From Hydractinia symbiolongicarpus (taxonomy: Eukaryota; Cnidaria; Hydrozoa; Anthoathecata; Hydractiniidae), in contig NC_079882.1 in the NCBI RefSeq assembly GCF_029227915.1, positions 24,929,001-24,993,000 of the forward strand: a DNA stretch of 64,000 nt, in the 5' to 3' direction. Position numbers and translations under genes: made by a program. How positions within the stretch are numbered: the stretch's first letter is position 1; each line of letters starts with the position of its first letter. Of the stretch, positions 48,178-60,119 are shown one piece after another. The notes under the pieces are model-generated. The model made no database searches. It worked only from the letters and a program-made list of their open reading frames with translations, and was not told the DNA's origin.

Positions 48178-51100
48178 AATTTTTAAAACTCAAATACATA
48201 ATAGCTTGGGAAAACAGCATATACATGAGCTCTGCAATAAAATCAATAACATTTATACTATTTTTTAGATAGCATAGAAGAAGATCTACTGATAAAACTG
48301 TAATTAAGCTATTGCTAGAACTCTCTATGTGTTTCACGGAACCTCGTGTTAAGATGACTAATTAAATCATTCACAAATTACTCCTTATGATTTTGTAAAC
48401 CACAAAAAACGAGGCTCTTTTGTTCTGCCTCCCTTTATGTCAAACTATAAACTTTGATTCGTTATTAAGGCAAATTATATATTTTTAGAGCTTTCCTTAC
48501 ATTGAATTTCTTTAATGCTGGGACCTATATTTCAGGATTCTAGAAAAAAAATTTAAAAAATGAAGCGAATATTTTGCAATTTCACGGGATTAATTTTGTA
48601 GAAATTTATTATTGCGGATTATCAAAAATTGAAATTGTTTAAAATTGTTAAAGAACTTTATTTCAACATCTCTTGTGGACAGATTTCGGCCTGGCTGTAA
48701 TGAGTCCACTAGGGGTAAACGGAACCAAAAATGACTCTTGAAATATTACAAATGTAACGCCACTTCTCTAAATATTTGTAGGAGTCCTTGTCTGAAGTGA
48801 TTTTTGTCAACAACTTTAATTTCCTCCTATCAAATTTTAGTACAGGCTCCATGCTGATGCAGTATTATCGTCGTGTATAGTGTTAAGTCAACAAAGAATA
48901 TAAAGTTCTTATATATTTTCTTTCCTTTCTTTCTTTCTTCAAGGTCCAAAAAATACATTTTACGAAGGTTAATTTTTGCAAATCAGTTATGTCTTTTTTC
49001 ACAAATGAACCATTTTAAGTTTTTTTACGAATAATTTCACGAATTTAGTATTTGGCAAATTTAATTTATTTCAGGCCTATTTATTACGATAAGGTAGCAT
49101 GAATTAAATTGCTCATATCAACTCCAAAAAATGAAAAATTCGAGAGAAAATTTTTTTTTTAATTTATTTTCGCGAATATGAATAAAATTTGGGAAAATTA
49201 TTGAACTCAAGGTATGACAGCCATGTCTTAATGAGACACGGAATGTTGCAAGAGACAAAACATTTGTATTTTGCAGCATTTACAAGTTTTTGGAAAGCTC
49301 CCTTTTTCCCTAATTTACACGACTAACGAATGTTTTGTTAAAAAACTGTTTAATATCGTGTCGTAGCCATTTATTTAAAAACTTAGACAAGAAAAATATT
49401 TTTGTGTTTTTTTTTTGTGTTGTTTTGGGAAATCAAAAGTCCTCATTCGATGTTTGATTAAAGCAAACCGGGATATGCATTCCCCAATCTGGAAATGGCA
49501 AATTTCCAGTCTTAGTCTACACTGAAAAAATTAAATACAAAATCAATGGCAAAACAGCAGAGTTTCGGTTTAGAACTACTGCACCCCTTCTTCTTCTTCT
49601 AAAATATTGGTGTATTTTGCGCGAAATTGTTCTTGAACATACGGCTATTTCGAGTTATTTCAGATTTTTGATTCTCTGTGTTCATGCTAGCTAAAAAAAT
49701 CTTGTGCAGTGCGTTTTATTTTCTAGAAAAAAAATCTCTTTATATCACTTTTAGCAACATTTTAAACTAACCCTTTAAAACTTTTAATTTGATTTTTTGA
49801 TTTGATTTATCTATTTTCTAGATTCATGTATTTTTTTATTAAGCCCAACGGGTAACCATTTAAAATTCGTGTGTCTTAAAAAAGAGCCTAAAAGATATTT
49901 GCAACAACAACAAAAAAGTTCCAAATGAATAGCCACAACAACTGCGGTTAAATAAAAACCAAAGTGGTTTAGACTGATTGAATAACTAAATTTATTAGAT
50001 ATTAAAGACAGTTTTTCTCATACAAAAGCTCTGATGTAAACGAAAGTGTCAAAGCAAATCTCTAATTCAAATCCATCAATTAACACAAAATAATTTCACA
50101 GAGCGAACTTCGAATTAAACCATGAATACAAAGCCAGCGTGGCCACATCTTACCTACTTGAATAAAATTGAAATTTATTTTGCTCATTCGGGTGAGTGAC
50201 TGAGGCCATTCCCGCTCAAAACAATAAAGAAGGATAATGATCACGTCAGCAAAGAACGATAGAAATAACCAATCAAAAAGTGCGATCAGTATTCTGACTG
50301 CAGAAAATTCCTTTACAACCTGGCGTAATTTTTTTCACCTTAGCTATTCCGATTTCGCGGTGGTAATAAAAATTATCCTGGGTATCCAGGCTACAAACAT
50401 AAACTAAACTAAGTGTTGAGTTAAAAAGGAATTTCCCTTATATAAGACATATATAACTTTTAAAAAAGGATAAAAAAATATGTCTGCTTAAAAACATCTC
50501 CACAAAACCACAGATTGGAAACACTTCCTTCAAATCATTTTACATATCTGTGTCTTGAATATCTTTTATGTTAACACAAAAAATATACAAGTAGAAATTA
50601 TCGAATCCAAGCCCATATAAAATTATAAAAATATTTAAACAAACTAATATTATTTTACTCTTTATCTTCACAACTGTTTAAACATATGAAAGTTAGATGA
50701 TATAAATAACTGGTGTTTTAAAACTTTAATACATTTTCTATGGTAATATTTCTTTATATTTGTATGCCATAATTTCATGAAAACATATAGTTGCTATGGT
50801 TACAGTAATACACATTTTACAAACAGGAAATTAAAATTTCAAACATATTTAATTTGTTTGATTACAAATTTCTTGGATTTTACAAATATGACATTATGCT
50901 CAAAATTCTGCTCATTGTTAGTACTGAGGCGTCCCCAAAAGCGTAGAAAGAAAAGGGTTTAATGCCCATTAAAAAGGTGGCATACTTCATGTTTGAGGGA
51001 ATTCAAAGTCATAAATGATGTTAAACTTATATCACATAAAGCTAAGAAAGTTTTTTTATGAAATTTTTTTAAAAAGGATTATTCTCAAGATATTTACGTT

Positions 51101-52740
51101 TATAGATGCATGACACGATTTATTGTTAGAGGATCTTTTTAATAAGAACCCTTTAAGGAATATCGTCGCAACCTTCAAAGCCTTGCACCATTTTACTAGC
51201 TGCCGTTCATACACTGACACCTTTACAAATTGAATTTATAATTATTGCTTAAACTTTGTATTGTCTACTCACGTTAGAATAATAAAATTAGAGATAAGCA
51301 TAACATAGGACTAGATATGACTTGCAAATGTTTCTATGTTTCAAGCACTGTAGATGCTAAATGGTTAATTGCTACAAAAATATAACAGATAACCACTATT
51401 TAATTATGCCACATACTTTTCTAGTAGGTAACAGAAAAAAAATTTAATGGTTTGTCCAGGTACTTTTAACAACATCATTCATACTACATGTCTATATATA
51501 TGTATAATATATAGACATTAGGTTTTAAGAAAATATATTTTTTTCTGAAACATTTTAGTAGTTGAAATTAACTTATTGCAATATATTGTTAATAGAATTC
51601 TTAAAAAAATTCTATTGTATATTACAATATTGCTAACAGTGACAACGTCTGTATATTATAATATTGCTGGCAATATATTGCTTTGGTTTGTGCTGCAGGA
51701 AGCAAATTGGTTCAAAACCATTTCTTATTTTTTGTATCTAACATGTTTTTGGTTTCGGTTCCCTGACAGATGGTTTTGTGGTAGAACATTCGTCTCCTGT
51801 ACAGAAGGTCTGAGTTTAAACTCTGGCCGAGTCATGTCAGAGACTTGTGTGAATTAATCCTTTCTACTTAATATTCAGTATGAGAATAGGATTGAGAGGC
51901 AGCTGTCTAGTTAAGTGATTGCACAACTTTCTTAGCTCAAATAGAAGCTTTAATGCACCTTAATAGCTTACAATGTCCACAGCAAATAATTACCTAAATG
52001 ACACATATATTTGAAAAGTTTGTTGGCAAGTACTATGGTGAATGCCAAGTGCTGAAAAGTATTACACATAGGTTGACTTGGATTGAAAGTTAATTTACTG
52101 ACGTTGAGATTTATGTTACGTGGAACTGACATTATATACTATACATATAGACACTAGTCAATAAAGCCTGTGGATACCCAAAGGGTTTTCAGAAATTTAT
52201 TTTGCTGTTGCTTCTGATGTGTAGAACATGAAAGGCCAATCAAGATAATGTATAGGACTGTATACCTTCAAACAATGTTTAAGGGTAAAAAACTTTTTCT
52301 GACAACAGCAAAGACAAATGTTCAAATGTCAAAAATAATTTTGATCACGAAAATGTATAGGATTAGGTACTTTTGAGGAACAGTTGAGAAAATATTGGAG
52401 TTTAAAGGTATTTCAATGATGTAGTCAACCCGAAACAGGTGGTATGACCCAGCTTACCCAATTTTGTCCTCGGTGGCCCCTAGTTACCCATGTGTCAGTT
52501 ATTTCCAGCCTTTTCCAAGATATAAGGCTTGAACATTGTTCAGTGCAATGTAATGGCTTCGCTAATATGACGTGAGTCTAAATAATTCATGCGGCAATGT
52601 CTAGGTAATTAAGACATACTTTTTTGTGTGACTTCAAAGAAAATTTTGGCAACTTCAAAGGAAAATGTTCATATCCGCTGCGCTTGTCATAAACACTCTG
52701 AATTATTATAAAATATATAATAAAGAATAGGCATACTTAC
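48178..52740. other. Upstream region/intron of the GLUT gene
   Basis: This 4.6-kb stretch holds the promoter of GLUT isoform A and is intronic for isoform B. I see no coding exon. It contains a SINE copy (51765-51965), an AT palindrome around 51489-51518 (ATGTCTATATATA...ATATATAGACAT), and Fe-repeat-like TTCGCGAA sequence near 49130-49200. The rest is AT-rich and featureless to me. Confidence 0.45.
51765..51965 (+). repeat. tRNA-derived SINE, copy 1
   Basis: The 5' part has Pol III box A-like (TGGTAGAACATTCGTCTCC) and box B-like (GGTCTGAGTTTAAACTC) segments. The body (GAGAATAGGATTGA, AGCTGTCTAG, CTCAAATAGAAGCTTTAATG) is shared with the copy at 62281-62502. No terminal inverted repeats are present. 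Confidence 0.75.
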
Positions 52741-52848
52741 TGGGCCAGGGGCATTTATAACAGACAAGTTATAACCAAACTGCAATGACGATCCCGCAGC
52801 ACACACAAACACCACTAGTATCAAACGTCCAGTTATTTTGGAATCCAT
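52741..52848 (-). CDS. Alternative first exon of the GLUT-like transporter (isoform B)
   Basis: Encodes 36 residues, MDSKITGRLILVVFVCAAGS then SLQFGYNLSVINAPGP, ending in a CCA|GTAAGT donor, phase 0. It is even closer to GLUT1 TM1 (GSLQFGYNTGVINAP) than the proximal first exon, and joins in phase to the shared exon at 46793, giving 474 residues without the acidic extension. No other GLUT exons lie between, so alternative promoters on one gene are the simplest reading; a broken or tandem paralogue is the alternative. Confidence 0.8.
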
Positions 52849-54490
52849 TATTTTATAATCATCTACAACAAACAGATAAAATAAAAATATAATATAATAA
52901 TGATTAAGACAAAAAAAATTGTGATCATATTCAAATATATATATGACATCAATTCAGACGATAAGAAGCTAGAATCATATTTTATTGATGTTTAATTTTG
53001 CTTTCTAAGAGAGGAAAAAGGAGATGGGGAATTTAGACCCATGCCTGACTCAGGTCAGTTAGACATCAGTATACCGAATTTGGGCCCATTTAATTTTGGC
53101 ACCAAAATAGTGGACAAAATAGGGTTTAAAAATGTTTTATTTATTTTTGTTAGGAGGGCTTTCGCTATAACAACAATAGATATATTTTTATGAGGAAAAA
53201 GTGACATATACACAAAAGAATAAAAAAATGCATATTTTTGTATATTTGCATACTTTTATAAACTTTTACAAACACATGGCCTTATTATTATTCATACAGA
53301 TAAAAAATTACGATCAATTTAGTATTAAAGACTACTGATACTGGCTTAATTATGAATTTTTATGTTGTTGCTACCCAAATGGAACCAAGGTTTAGTAGTG
53401 TAGACAAAGATAGAGTGTGTACTAAGAAAAAGAGATAGTCTGGTGATTCCGGTAGTTTTAAAGACAATGCTGAAAAGTTTTATCCGGCCTTCTACAAATC
53501 TGTGTCTGAAAATATTGTTTTCAGAAATTTATCAAATCAAAGCTCTTTCTTCTTGGGTTGAAGTGGCTAATCACGTACTTACTCATCTCACTAATTCAAC
53601 TGTAAAAGAAAACATTGTAGAATTTTCTTTCCATGTGAATTTTTCACCCAAAGAAAATTATTATAATTCAATATCTAAGTGGTTATGTATTTAGTACCCT
53701 ATATCGTCGCATCAGGACATAAAAAAAATCAAGAAGTATGCTTGGAGTTCAAAGTTTGGACATCGTATTAGTAGGAAAGTCGTGTCTTGTGGAAGAAGAT
53801 AAAAATTCTGATTTAGTAATTATCAAAGACAGAGGAGGATTATGGTCAGTAACCAATGATGTTTTCAGAATTTGTTGTTGTGCATAACTTGAAGTTCATG
53901 CTGCAACTGCTAATTTTCACCATACAATTGATAGTAAGAAAATTATTTCAGACCAGCTTGAGAACCCCGTTGTGCTTTGTAATTACAAAAAAATAACATG
54001 AAATTACTTGAGCATCTCATCATTCTTTATGTTCGTGTTTGTGTTTTTTCATTTGTAAAAGATAAATGTGAGCTGCACAAAATTGCATCAAAACAGAAAA
54101 AACCTTGATCTCTACGCACTGAAATCAAGAAATCTTCAAGCAATCTTTCAAATGGATATTGACACTAACAGTCCAGAGCAGTGACTATAAACCTGTCGCA
54201 ACTGCTATTTTTATAGCAACAAATTTTAAAACAATATTATTTTGGCACATGGTTAATAAATAACTATGGAAATCTACAAAAAGGTCCAGGTAGTGTATTT
54301 AGGTTATAAGGTATTTCAAAATATTTTATATTAATGTTTGTGTTAAGCAGATAAAGGCTTTAAATTGATATTATCTGTTATCATTTAAAATACAATGCTT
54401 ATTCTTGCTTATTAAGCCAATTTAATGTTTTTTATAAATGTGCGGCTATAAAAATAACCATTTTTAGTTTCTTCTTTCTTCCAATTGTGT
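52849..54490. other. Intergenic with transposon-like debris
   Basis: The left part is the presumed promoter of GLUT isoform B. The right part carries the weak transposase-like relic at 53430-54150. I see no other gene. Confidence 0.4.
53430..54150 (+). pseudogene. Possible THAP/P-element-type transposase C-terminal relic
   Basis: Near 53780-53900 the frame reads DLVIIKDRGGLWSVTNDVFRI, like the C-terminal GGL..PS..V segment of THAP-type transposases. The preceding frame (53443-53694) is open for 83 codons with no clear match. It lies opposite in strand to the better P-element relic next door. Stops interrupt it. Confidence 0.35.
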
Positions 54491-55885
54491 TTAATTGCTC
54501 TTACAGCATGGCACAGTTTCAATATCAATTTCATGACAGTTACCAGCTATGGGTCGGAAAATCTTTTGTGTTCTAATTGTGTTGTCATTATAACCAAAAT
54601 CACGGATTGATGGGTTATCTTTCCTATGACCAATTGCATGTTGATGACCAAAGTAGTTTTCAAGGGAATCTTGACAAAATCTTTCTGTCAGTAGATATGG
54701 AACTCCATTATTAATTAAATACTGGATTAATTCAACAGTAGAATAGACAGTGATTTTGATTCCTTGGTAGGTTTGCCATGACATAAACATTATCTGTGAA
54801 ATTACCAGACCTATCAGCAATTGAATCCTTCCATGTTTTGAAATATCCTAGAAATGTTTCGGTCAACCATAAGAATCTTTCATCATCAACAGATGTGTAC
54901 GGTTTAAGAAATGGTTTACATTTAATTGTTGCTTCTTTGGTATTCTTGATGTTGAGACAGTCAAAAAATGGGTCGAACATATTACAATATTTGGCAGTTG
55001 CGTTAGGTTCTGGTGGTCCATACAATTGAAAAGCATTAAAGACTGATACGCTTAACACTTGTGCTGCCAGACGTACATTCATGAAGGAATATGGAGTGAG
55101 CTTGATGTGGTCATTTGTTATTTTGGGAACAAGATTTAATCCACAGTCTAAATCACCAAGGAATAACTTTGAAATATGGTTCCAGGTGATATAACTTCCA
55201 TCATTCCACATACTTTTGGTACATCTTCCTGGAAGAGACTCAGGCAATTGTGGGCTGTTTTAATTAAGTGTGATGAATCTGAGATAAAGAAGATGTATTG
55301 TTCCTCATCCTCCATGACATTCAAAGTGCGGTATGTTACGTCCACTTTTGCATTAATGTCAGCTAGATGGGTCATGTTTAGGTGCATATGGTACATTCGT
55401 TGGTTTGGAGATGCTCCTTCACTTGTGACACCAACAACTTCTATGCCACATTTTTCCTCCTCAAACGACGTCTACTAGGAAGTACCAAGAAACAAATGTC
55501 TTTTTTATCGTGAACACAAATGTCATCATAAAAGGCGGGAGATTTGCGGCTAAACCCAAGCAGTAACGAATGATTATAGGATGATAGCAAACATCAGTTT
55601 TCGATGATAACAAATATTTCTGCTGCTCTTCCCAAAAAAGATCATGAATGGTGGTATTTTGCAATTAGTTGTTGACATAATTTTTATGAAATCATCACCA
55701 GGACTTTTTTGGCCTGGAACTGCACAAGTGGAAATCTCATCTTGCATTTTCTTTAACTCTTTCTTTAATTCTTTATTTTCCAACCGGTGATTTTGAAGGG
55801 TTTTTATGATTTGGTCTGGAGAAGTCATGGAAATTGGTGTTTTAAGTTTGGCAGGTGAAATTAAATTGTCCCTTTTCCTTTTCAA
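54491..55885 (-). pseudogene. P-element/THAP9-type transposase, frameshifted
   Basis: Reading minus from 55885: a Lys/Glu coiled stretch (KELKKELKKMQDE), FISDSSHLIKTAHNC, MWNDGSYITWNHISKLF, KLTPYSFMNVRLAAQVLSVS, MSWQTYQGIKITVYS, then YLLTERFCQDSLENYFGHQH and RKDNPSIRDF, ending RPIAGNCHEIDIETVPCC. The order DxSHLIKxxRN - MWN-G--I-W-HI - YSxMNVxLAAQVLS - LTxxFxQDxLENxFG is diagnostic of P-element transposases. The frame shifts at about 55650, 55240-55150 and 54790-54740, so it is inactive. No N-terminal THAP finger is evident. Confidence 0.8.
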
Positions 55886-58800
55886 ACTTAGGCTTTCTTA
55901 TGACACCCCGACCTGACAAATTCCAAGCATTTTTCAGAAGGTGGAATAAGAACTATGCAATTTGGAGATAGATAGATAGATAGATGTGCATATTTTACAT
56001 GGCTAGCCTCACAAATATTGAGGGATATGCCCTGTCTATTATTTCCAGGAGGGGACATGGCTTAGATGGAGAGTCCTAGAAAAGGGAAAAAATCCTAATG
56101 AGAATTCAGTTACAGACAAATTTGTTAATCAGCTGAAACGTATAGGTGCACCATATAAACCTGAGGTATAAAATAATGTTGGACATATATTTATAGAACA
56201 TAAAAAGTTGGTTATCAAGTCTTTTTAGATATTTAAAAAAACTTTTTTCATTCTCAAGATTTTCACATTTAAAGAATTTTAGATTTAATTATGTTGATGG
56301 ATTTCACAGTAACTATACATCATGTTCTAGCAACTTGATAGATAGATAGATTGATATTGAGCAACAAATAGTACCTTAAAACACAAAATATACAGATGAT
56401 GCTACTAAAATCTGGACTATTTTGCCAAGGAGTAGCATAATGACATCAAAAATATCATATTTGTTGCTTTTTGTCAGAGCTCTTATTGAAGATGAAAGTA
56501 GTTTATTTAATCTGAATACTCTGAAGTAAATGATGATGGGGAAGTTACTTTTGCTCCCTTATATATGATTTTGTTTTTTGGTTGCAAATTTTATTCTGAA
56601 TTTTGATTGTTGTGTGAAGACCACTTTTGTGGCGTGTTCAGAAATAGTACATTTCTCATGGTAAGTATGGAGGCTGCCCCTGACTGTATTTGTAGTCTTT
56701 TGTTTATATTCTCTACCGCACAGTGAATGACATACATGTTCATTGTTTTTAACACTAAATTAAGGTATTATATGTTGCACAGAACAAACGGAAAGAAATC
56801 GATTTGTAGTATTCTTTAAGTGCAAGAAAGAGGGTGATGTAAACGGTACACTACTATCCCTCCCTTTGTTTTATTTCATACTGAGTGTACTACAGACAAT
56901 GTTATGTGGGATGTAACAATGATAGAGAGTTGCAAATTAAAAAAAATAAGTAGTCTTAAAACATCTCTCTAAGATCTTTATTTGAGGGCTTCCCCATTTA
57001 TGATGTTTTTCCTTGCTGCTTGCAGCTTGTCATGCTGCGGCGCAACTCCGCGAACACCTGCGCGGGTCGGGGTAAATCCAGGTCGTAATTGCAGGCTGTA
57101 ATTTTACAGACACAAATAAAACTTTTCCCCTGAACAAGGCACAAAATCTATAACTGCTTCATGCAATCTATGATCTCCTTTTTTTCGAAAATCTTTGCTT
57201 TCTATCATGCACGAAAATTAATACCTGCGAAATGCATTTTTTATCGAAACGCGAAAATATCTACCTCCACTGCATCTTCGTCCCCAAGGTTTGTTGCCTA
57301 TGCCTTGACGGTTCAACCGTAAAAAAAGCAAAAGCCCCTGGGGACGAGGTTGATAAAGCTTGTGAAACTCGTGAAGAAGCGGGTAAAAGATTTTTGTAAA
57401 CCAATGTTTTTCTGAGCGCGTTAGCTGCCAAGAACTTACGATTTTTCAATCAACAGTGGTCCATTTTCTTGATTGGTTATTTGCAATTATTTGCTGAAAG
57501 AAAGCTATTCTTTTATTAGTTGCAGCGTGCAATATCTACCCAGCGCTTAAATTACTGGAATTCTCATTCTTTTCTATTTTTTCCTCAGTTGCAGTAAGAC
57601 AAAATAGTTAAGTGCAAACACTTTTATTTAGCATGGCCACTGTCCGCTTGATTAACTAAGTAGCCAGTACATAAAAAGATGGTAATGATTAAATAGACAT
57701 TTTTGCAGTTGTAATTTCTCTTTGTCTCTTTATGATAGCAAGAGTCATTCGTTAACATAACGCATGATTGGAATACGTTCCATCCGAAGCTGAAAAATGT
57801 GGTAGCGCAAGGTTCAACCGACTTCAACTTAGGAACGAAAATTTCGTTGAAATAAGAATTTGTGACATTTCGTTCCGCAAAAATAGGTTAATAAACTATA
57901 ATAAAACAGATTGAAATTCGACTTACAAGGAAAGCTTGTATAAGAAACACAACAATTTGATACAATAATATGCTCTCTAAAATGACGGCCTGAATTTAGA
58001 ATTTTCTTCTTAATACGCGACCCTCTTTATAAATACATGCGGCACTAAATTAAAATATTTCTGAGGAGAATAGAAAAGGAAGACTACCACGACTTAACAA
58101 CTCTAAAATTAGTTTTTTAAAAGACTCCTACATATTCTGTCTACAAAAAAACATATTGTTATTTAGCCCAATAACTGATTCATGTGTTATGCAGGGCTTT
58201 TCTCTTACGATTTTTTAAAAAAGCCGTCAGTCAGAGAATTTTTGTCTTTTAAAATCTTTTAATTTTTTTCTTTTTGATATAAGACACGCCGTCCCGATAA
58301 AAAAAGAGACAAAAAGCCAGGGGGTCGAGGTTGTCTTAGTTACTTCTTTTTAATTAAATGTTAAAGCATACATTCCCAACTTCGTTTAAAGTCCCCTTTG
58401 AATCCGTGAATATATTATATTCTCACATACTCATTACGTTTGTTTCTACTTCCTTGACCTTATATGTTTCAACAACTTATAATCGATGCAATGCGTTTTT
58501 GTCACGACCACATGTTGATAGATAAAAACAATATTTGTACACGAAACGATCAATGTCGTGAAACTTGAAGTTATATTTTCAATTTTTAATTATTAATTCC
58601 TTTTTCCCCACTGTTGCACGAACCTTACACAGAAGAATCTAAATATACGAAGAAAAGTCTTACCGGTTTAGCATCCAATTTGCAAAGAAGTATTTAGATA
58701 CAAATACTTGTCGAATTAAGAAAAAATAACACCCTTTTTAAAAAGACTGTTTGTGTTTAAAAAGAGTTTGTTTTTCTTTAAATATTTGGTCCAACAAACA

Positions 58801-59003
58801 AAAACAATAAAAATTTTCTCTTAAGCAAATGAGAACATCAATAAAAACTTGTTTGTTTTATACACGTCTTTCTTCCGTTCTGTTTTTTTTAAAAAAAATA
58901 GGAAATCCATCCACTCACAAAACTATAGGAAATTCAGCTTTCTGTCAAAGAAGTTGGAATATTATTGAAGATATTATTTCGGTTTGTCTGTTCAGTATTC
59001 ATA
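55886..59003. other. Intergenic, repeat-rich
   Basis: Contains GATA microsatellites at 55967-55985 and 56337-56350, foldback repeats at 57276-57352 and 58287-58333, and otherwise AT-rich DNA. A short GC-rich patch at 57030-57070 (GCTGCGGCGCAACTCCGCG) folds as a hairpin but is not a tRNA. No gene seen. Confidence 0.45.
57276..57352. repeat. Foldback repeat with CTTCGTCCCCAAGG/CCTGGGGACGAGG ends
   Basis: 77 bp. The inverted ends are of the same CAACCTCGTCCCCAGG family seen at 23405 and 24331, with an inner GACGGTTCAACCGT hairpin. A related degraded end (CCAGGGGGTCGAGGTTG) lies at 58317-58333. Confidence 0.7.
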
Positions 59004-59277
59004 ATTACTGTGGAAAGTTTATCATTTCTTGAACATGATAGTTTAGTAGGCGACGTCTCGGGAGATCCTTCTCCCATCATCGGGCAAAGTAAAATGATGT
59101 TGCGCATGTATTTATATAATTGCAGAGGATCGAAATTCATAAAAATTAACCAATCAGAAACGAGCTGATAATTACAGTTAATTACGGTTAATTAACATTA
59201 TCGGACCTAGATGTAGGTATCTACTTCTTCTGTAGGGCTGGTAACCAAATCTCAGGAAGTTGATACGAGATGCTGTT
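59004..59277. repeat. Left inverted repeat of the Penelope-like element
   Basis: About 274 bp, from ATTACTGTGGAAAGTTTATC to GATACGAGATGCTGTT, near-identical in inverted orientation to 59848-60119. Confidence 0.93.
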
Positions 59278-59837
59278 AGTCAGTAACAAACAGGAGAGGA
59301 AAATAGAAATTCGACGTGTAAGAAATGCATTAATCGCAAATGGATACAGTCATAAAGTCATCACGCAAGTAGAAAATAAAATGAAGAGAAGATGCAGCGG
59401 AGACAACAAGGAAACATCAGAGGAATTTATCGCATCAGCATTCCTACCCTTCATACCAGGTACCAGCGAGATCCTTCGTCGAGTTTTAAGGCACCATAAG
59501 ATCAAATGCATTCTTAACTCTAAAGACACCCTAAGAAGCACTTTGTCTAACCCAAAAGACAAAATAAACCTGGAAGAACAAAGCAAATATTGTTTACGAA
59601 ATCCCGTGTAAAGATTGTAATGCAGTGTACATAGGCGAAACAAAAAAAAAGTTTAAGCAACGAGTACAAGAACATATGTGCGCAGTGAGAAACGGAGATG
59701 TGAAGAAAAACGAAATTGCGGACCACAGCTGGAGCAGAAGTCATCAGTTTAATTGGGATGAGAAGAAAATCATTGACAGAGAATCAAGAACAACGGCCAG
59801 GAAGATTAAAGAAAACAATCAACAGTGTAGAACGTAA
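59270..59837 (+). pseudogene. Penelope ORF 3' part with GIY-YIG endonuclease, one frameshift
   Basis: The first frame (59270 onward) gives the linker typical of the region after the RT (FLPFIPGTSEILRRVLRHHK, DTLRSTLSNPKDK). Near 59583-59590 the frame shifts; the next reads VYEIPCKDCNAVYIGETKKK, FKQRVQEHMCAV, IADHSWSRSHQFNWDE and RKIKE to a stop at 59835-59837. The CxxC-AVYIGET, EH and H-x-FNW motifs are those of Penelope GIY-YIG endonucleases, which nick target DNA for priming. Only the last part of the protein remains. Confidence 0.85.
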
Positions 59838-59847
59838 CAAACACATA

Positions 59848-60119
59848 AACAGCATCTTGTATCAACTTCCTGAGATTTGGTTACCAGCCCTACAGAAGAA
59901 GTAAATACCTATATCAAGGTCCGAAAATGTTAATTACCGTAATTAACTGTAATTTTCAGCTCGTTTCTGATTGGTTAATTTTTATGAATTTCGATCATCT
60001 GCAATTATATAAATACATGCTCAACATCATTTTACTTTGCCGATGATGGGAGAAGGATCTCCCGAAACGTCGCCTACTAAACTATCATGTTCAAGAAATG
60101 ATAAACTTTCCACAGTAAT
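59848..60119. repeat. Right inverted repeat of the Penelope-like element
   Basis: About 272 bp, starting AACAGCATCTTGTATCAACT, the reverse complement of the left repeat. Carries the better-preserved hammerhead-like motif. Confidence 0.93.
60036..60075 (+). ncRNA. Hammerhead-ribozyme-like motif in the Penelope terminal repeat
   Basis: The core-like order is CCGATGA (60040-60046), a hairpin GGGAG-AAGGAT-CTCCC (60048-60063), GAAA (60064-60067) and then CGTC. This matches the CUGANGA - stem II - GAAA - UH layout of minimal hammerheads in Penelope-like elements. Deviations: C replaces U4, an extra T precedes stem II, and stem I pairing is weak. The left copy has GAGA instead of GAAA. Probably decayed or only related. 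Confidence 0.4.

Larger units (their letters stand above)
59004..60119 (+). mobile_element. Truncated Penelope-like retroelement between inverted terminal repeats
   Basis: A 570-bp core with the end of a Penelope-type ORF (including the GIY-YIG endonuclease) is flanked by inverted repeats at 59004-59277 and 59848-60119. Penelope-like elements are known to carry long terminal repeats in direct or inverted arrangement, often with hammerhead ribozymes. The reverse transcriptase domain is missing, so this is a 5'-truncated, non-autonomous copy. The arms differ at a modest number of positions and short indels, indicating moderate age. Confidence 0.82.

Noticed and set aside
57030-57070. GC-rich hairpin that looked tRNA-like
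   Set aside because: It lacks box B and an anticodon arm.
59270-59611. Independent 113-residue gene
   Set aside because: Its sequence is the middle of the Penelope ORF and continues in another frame after a shift.
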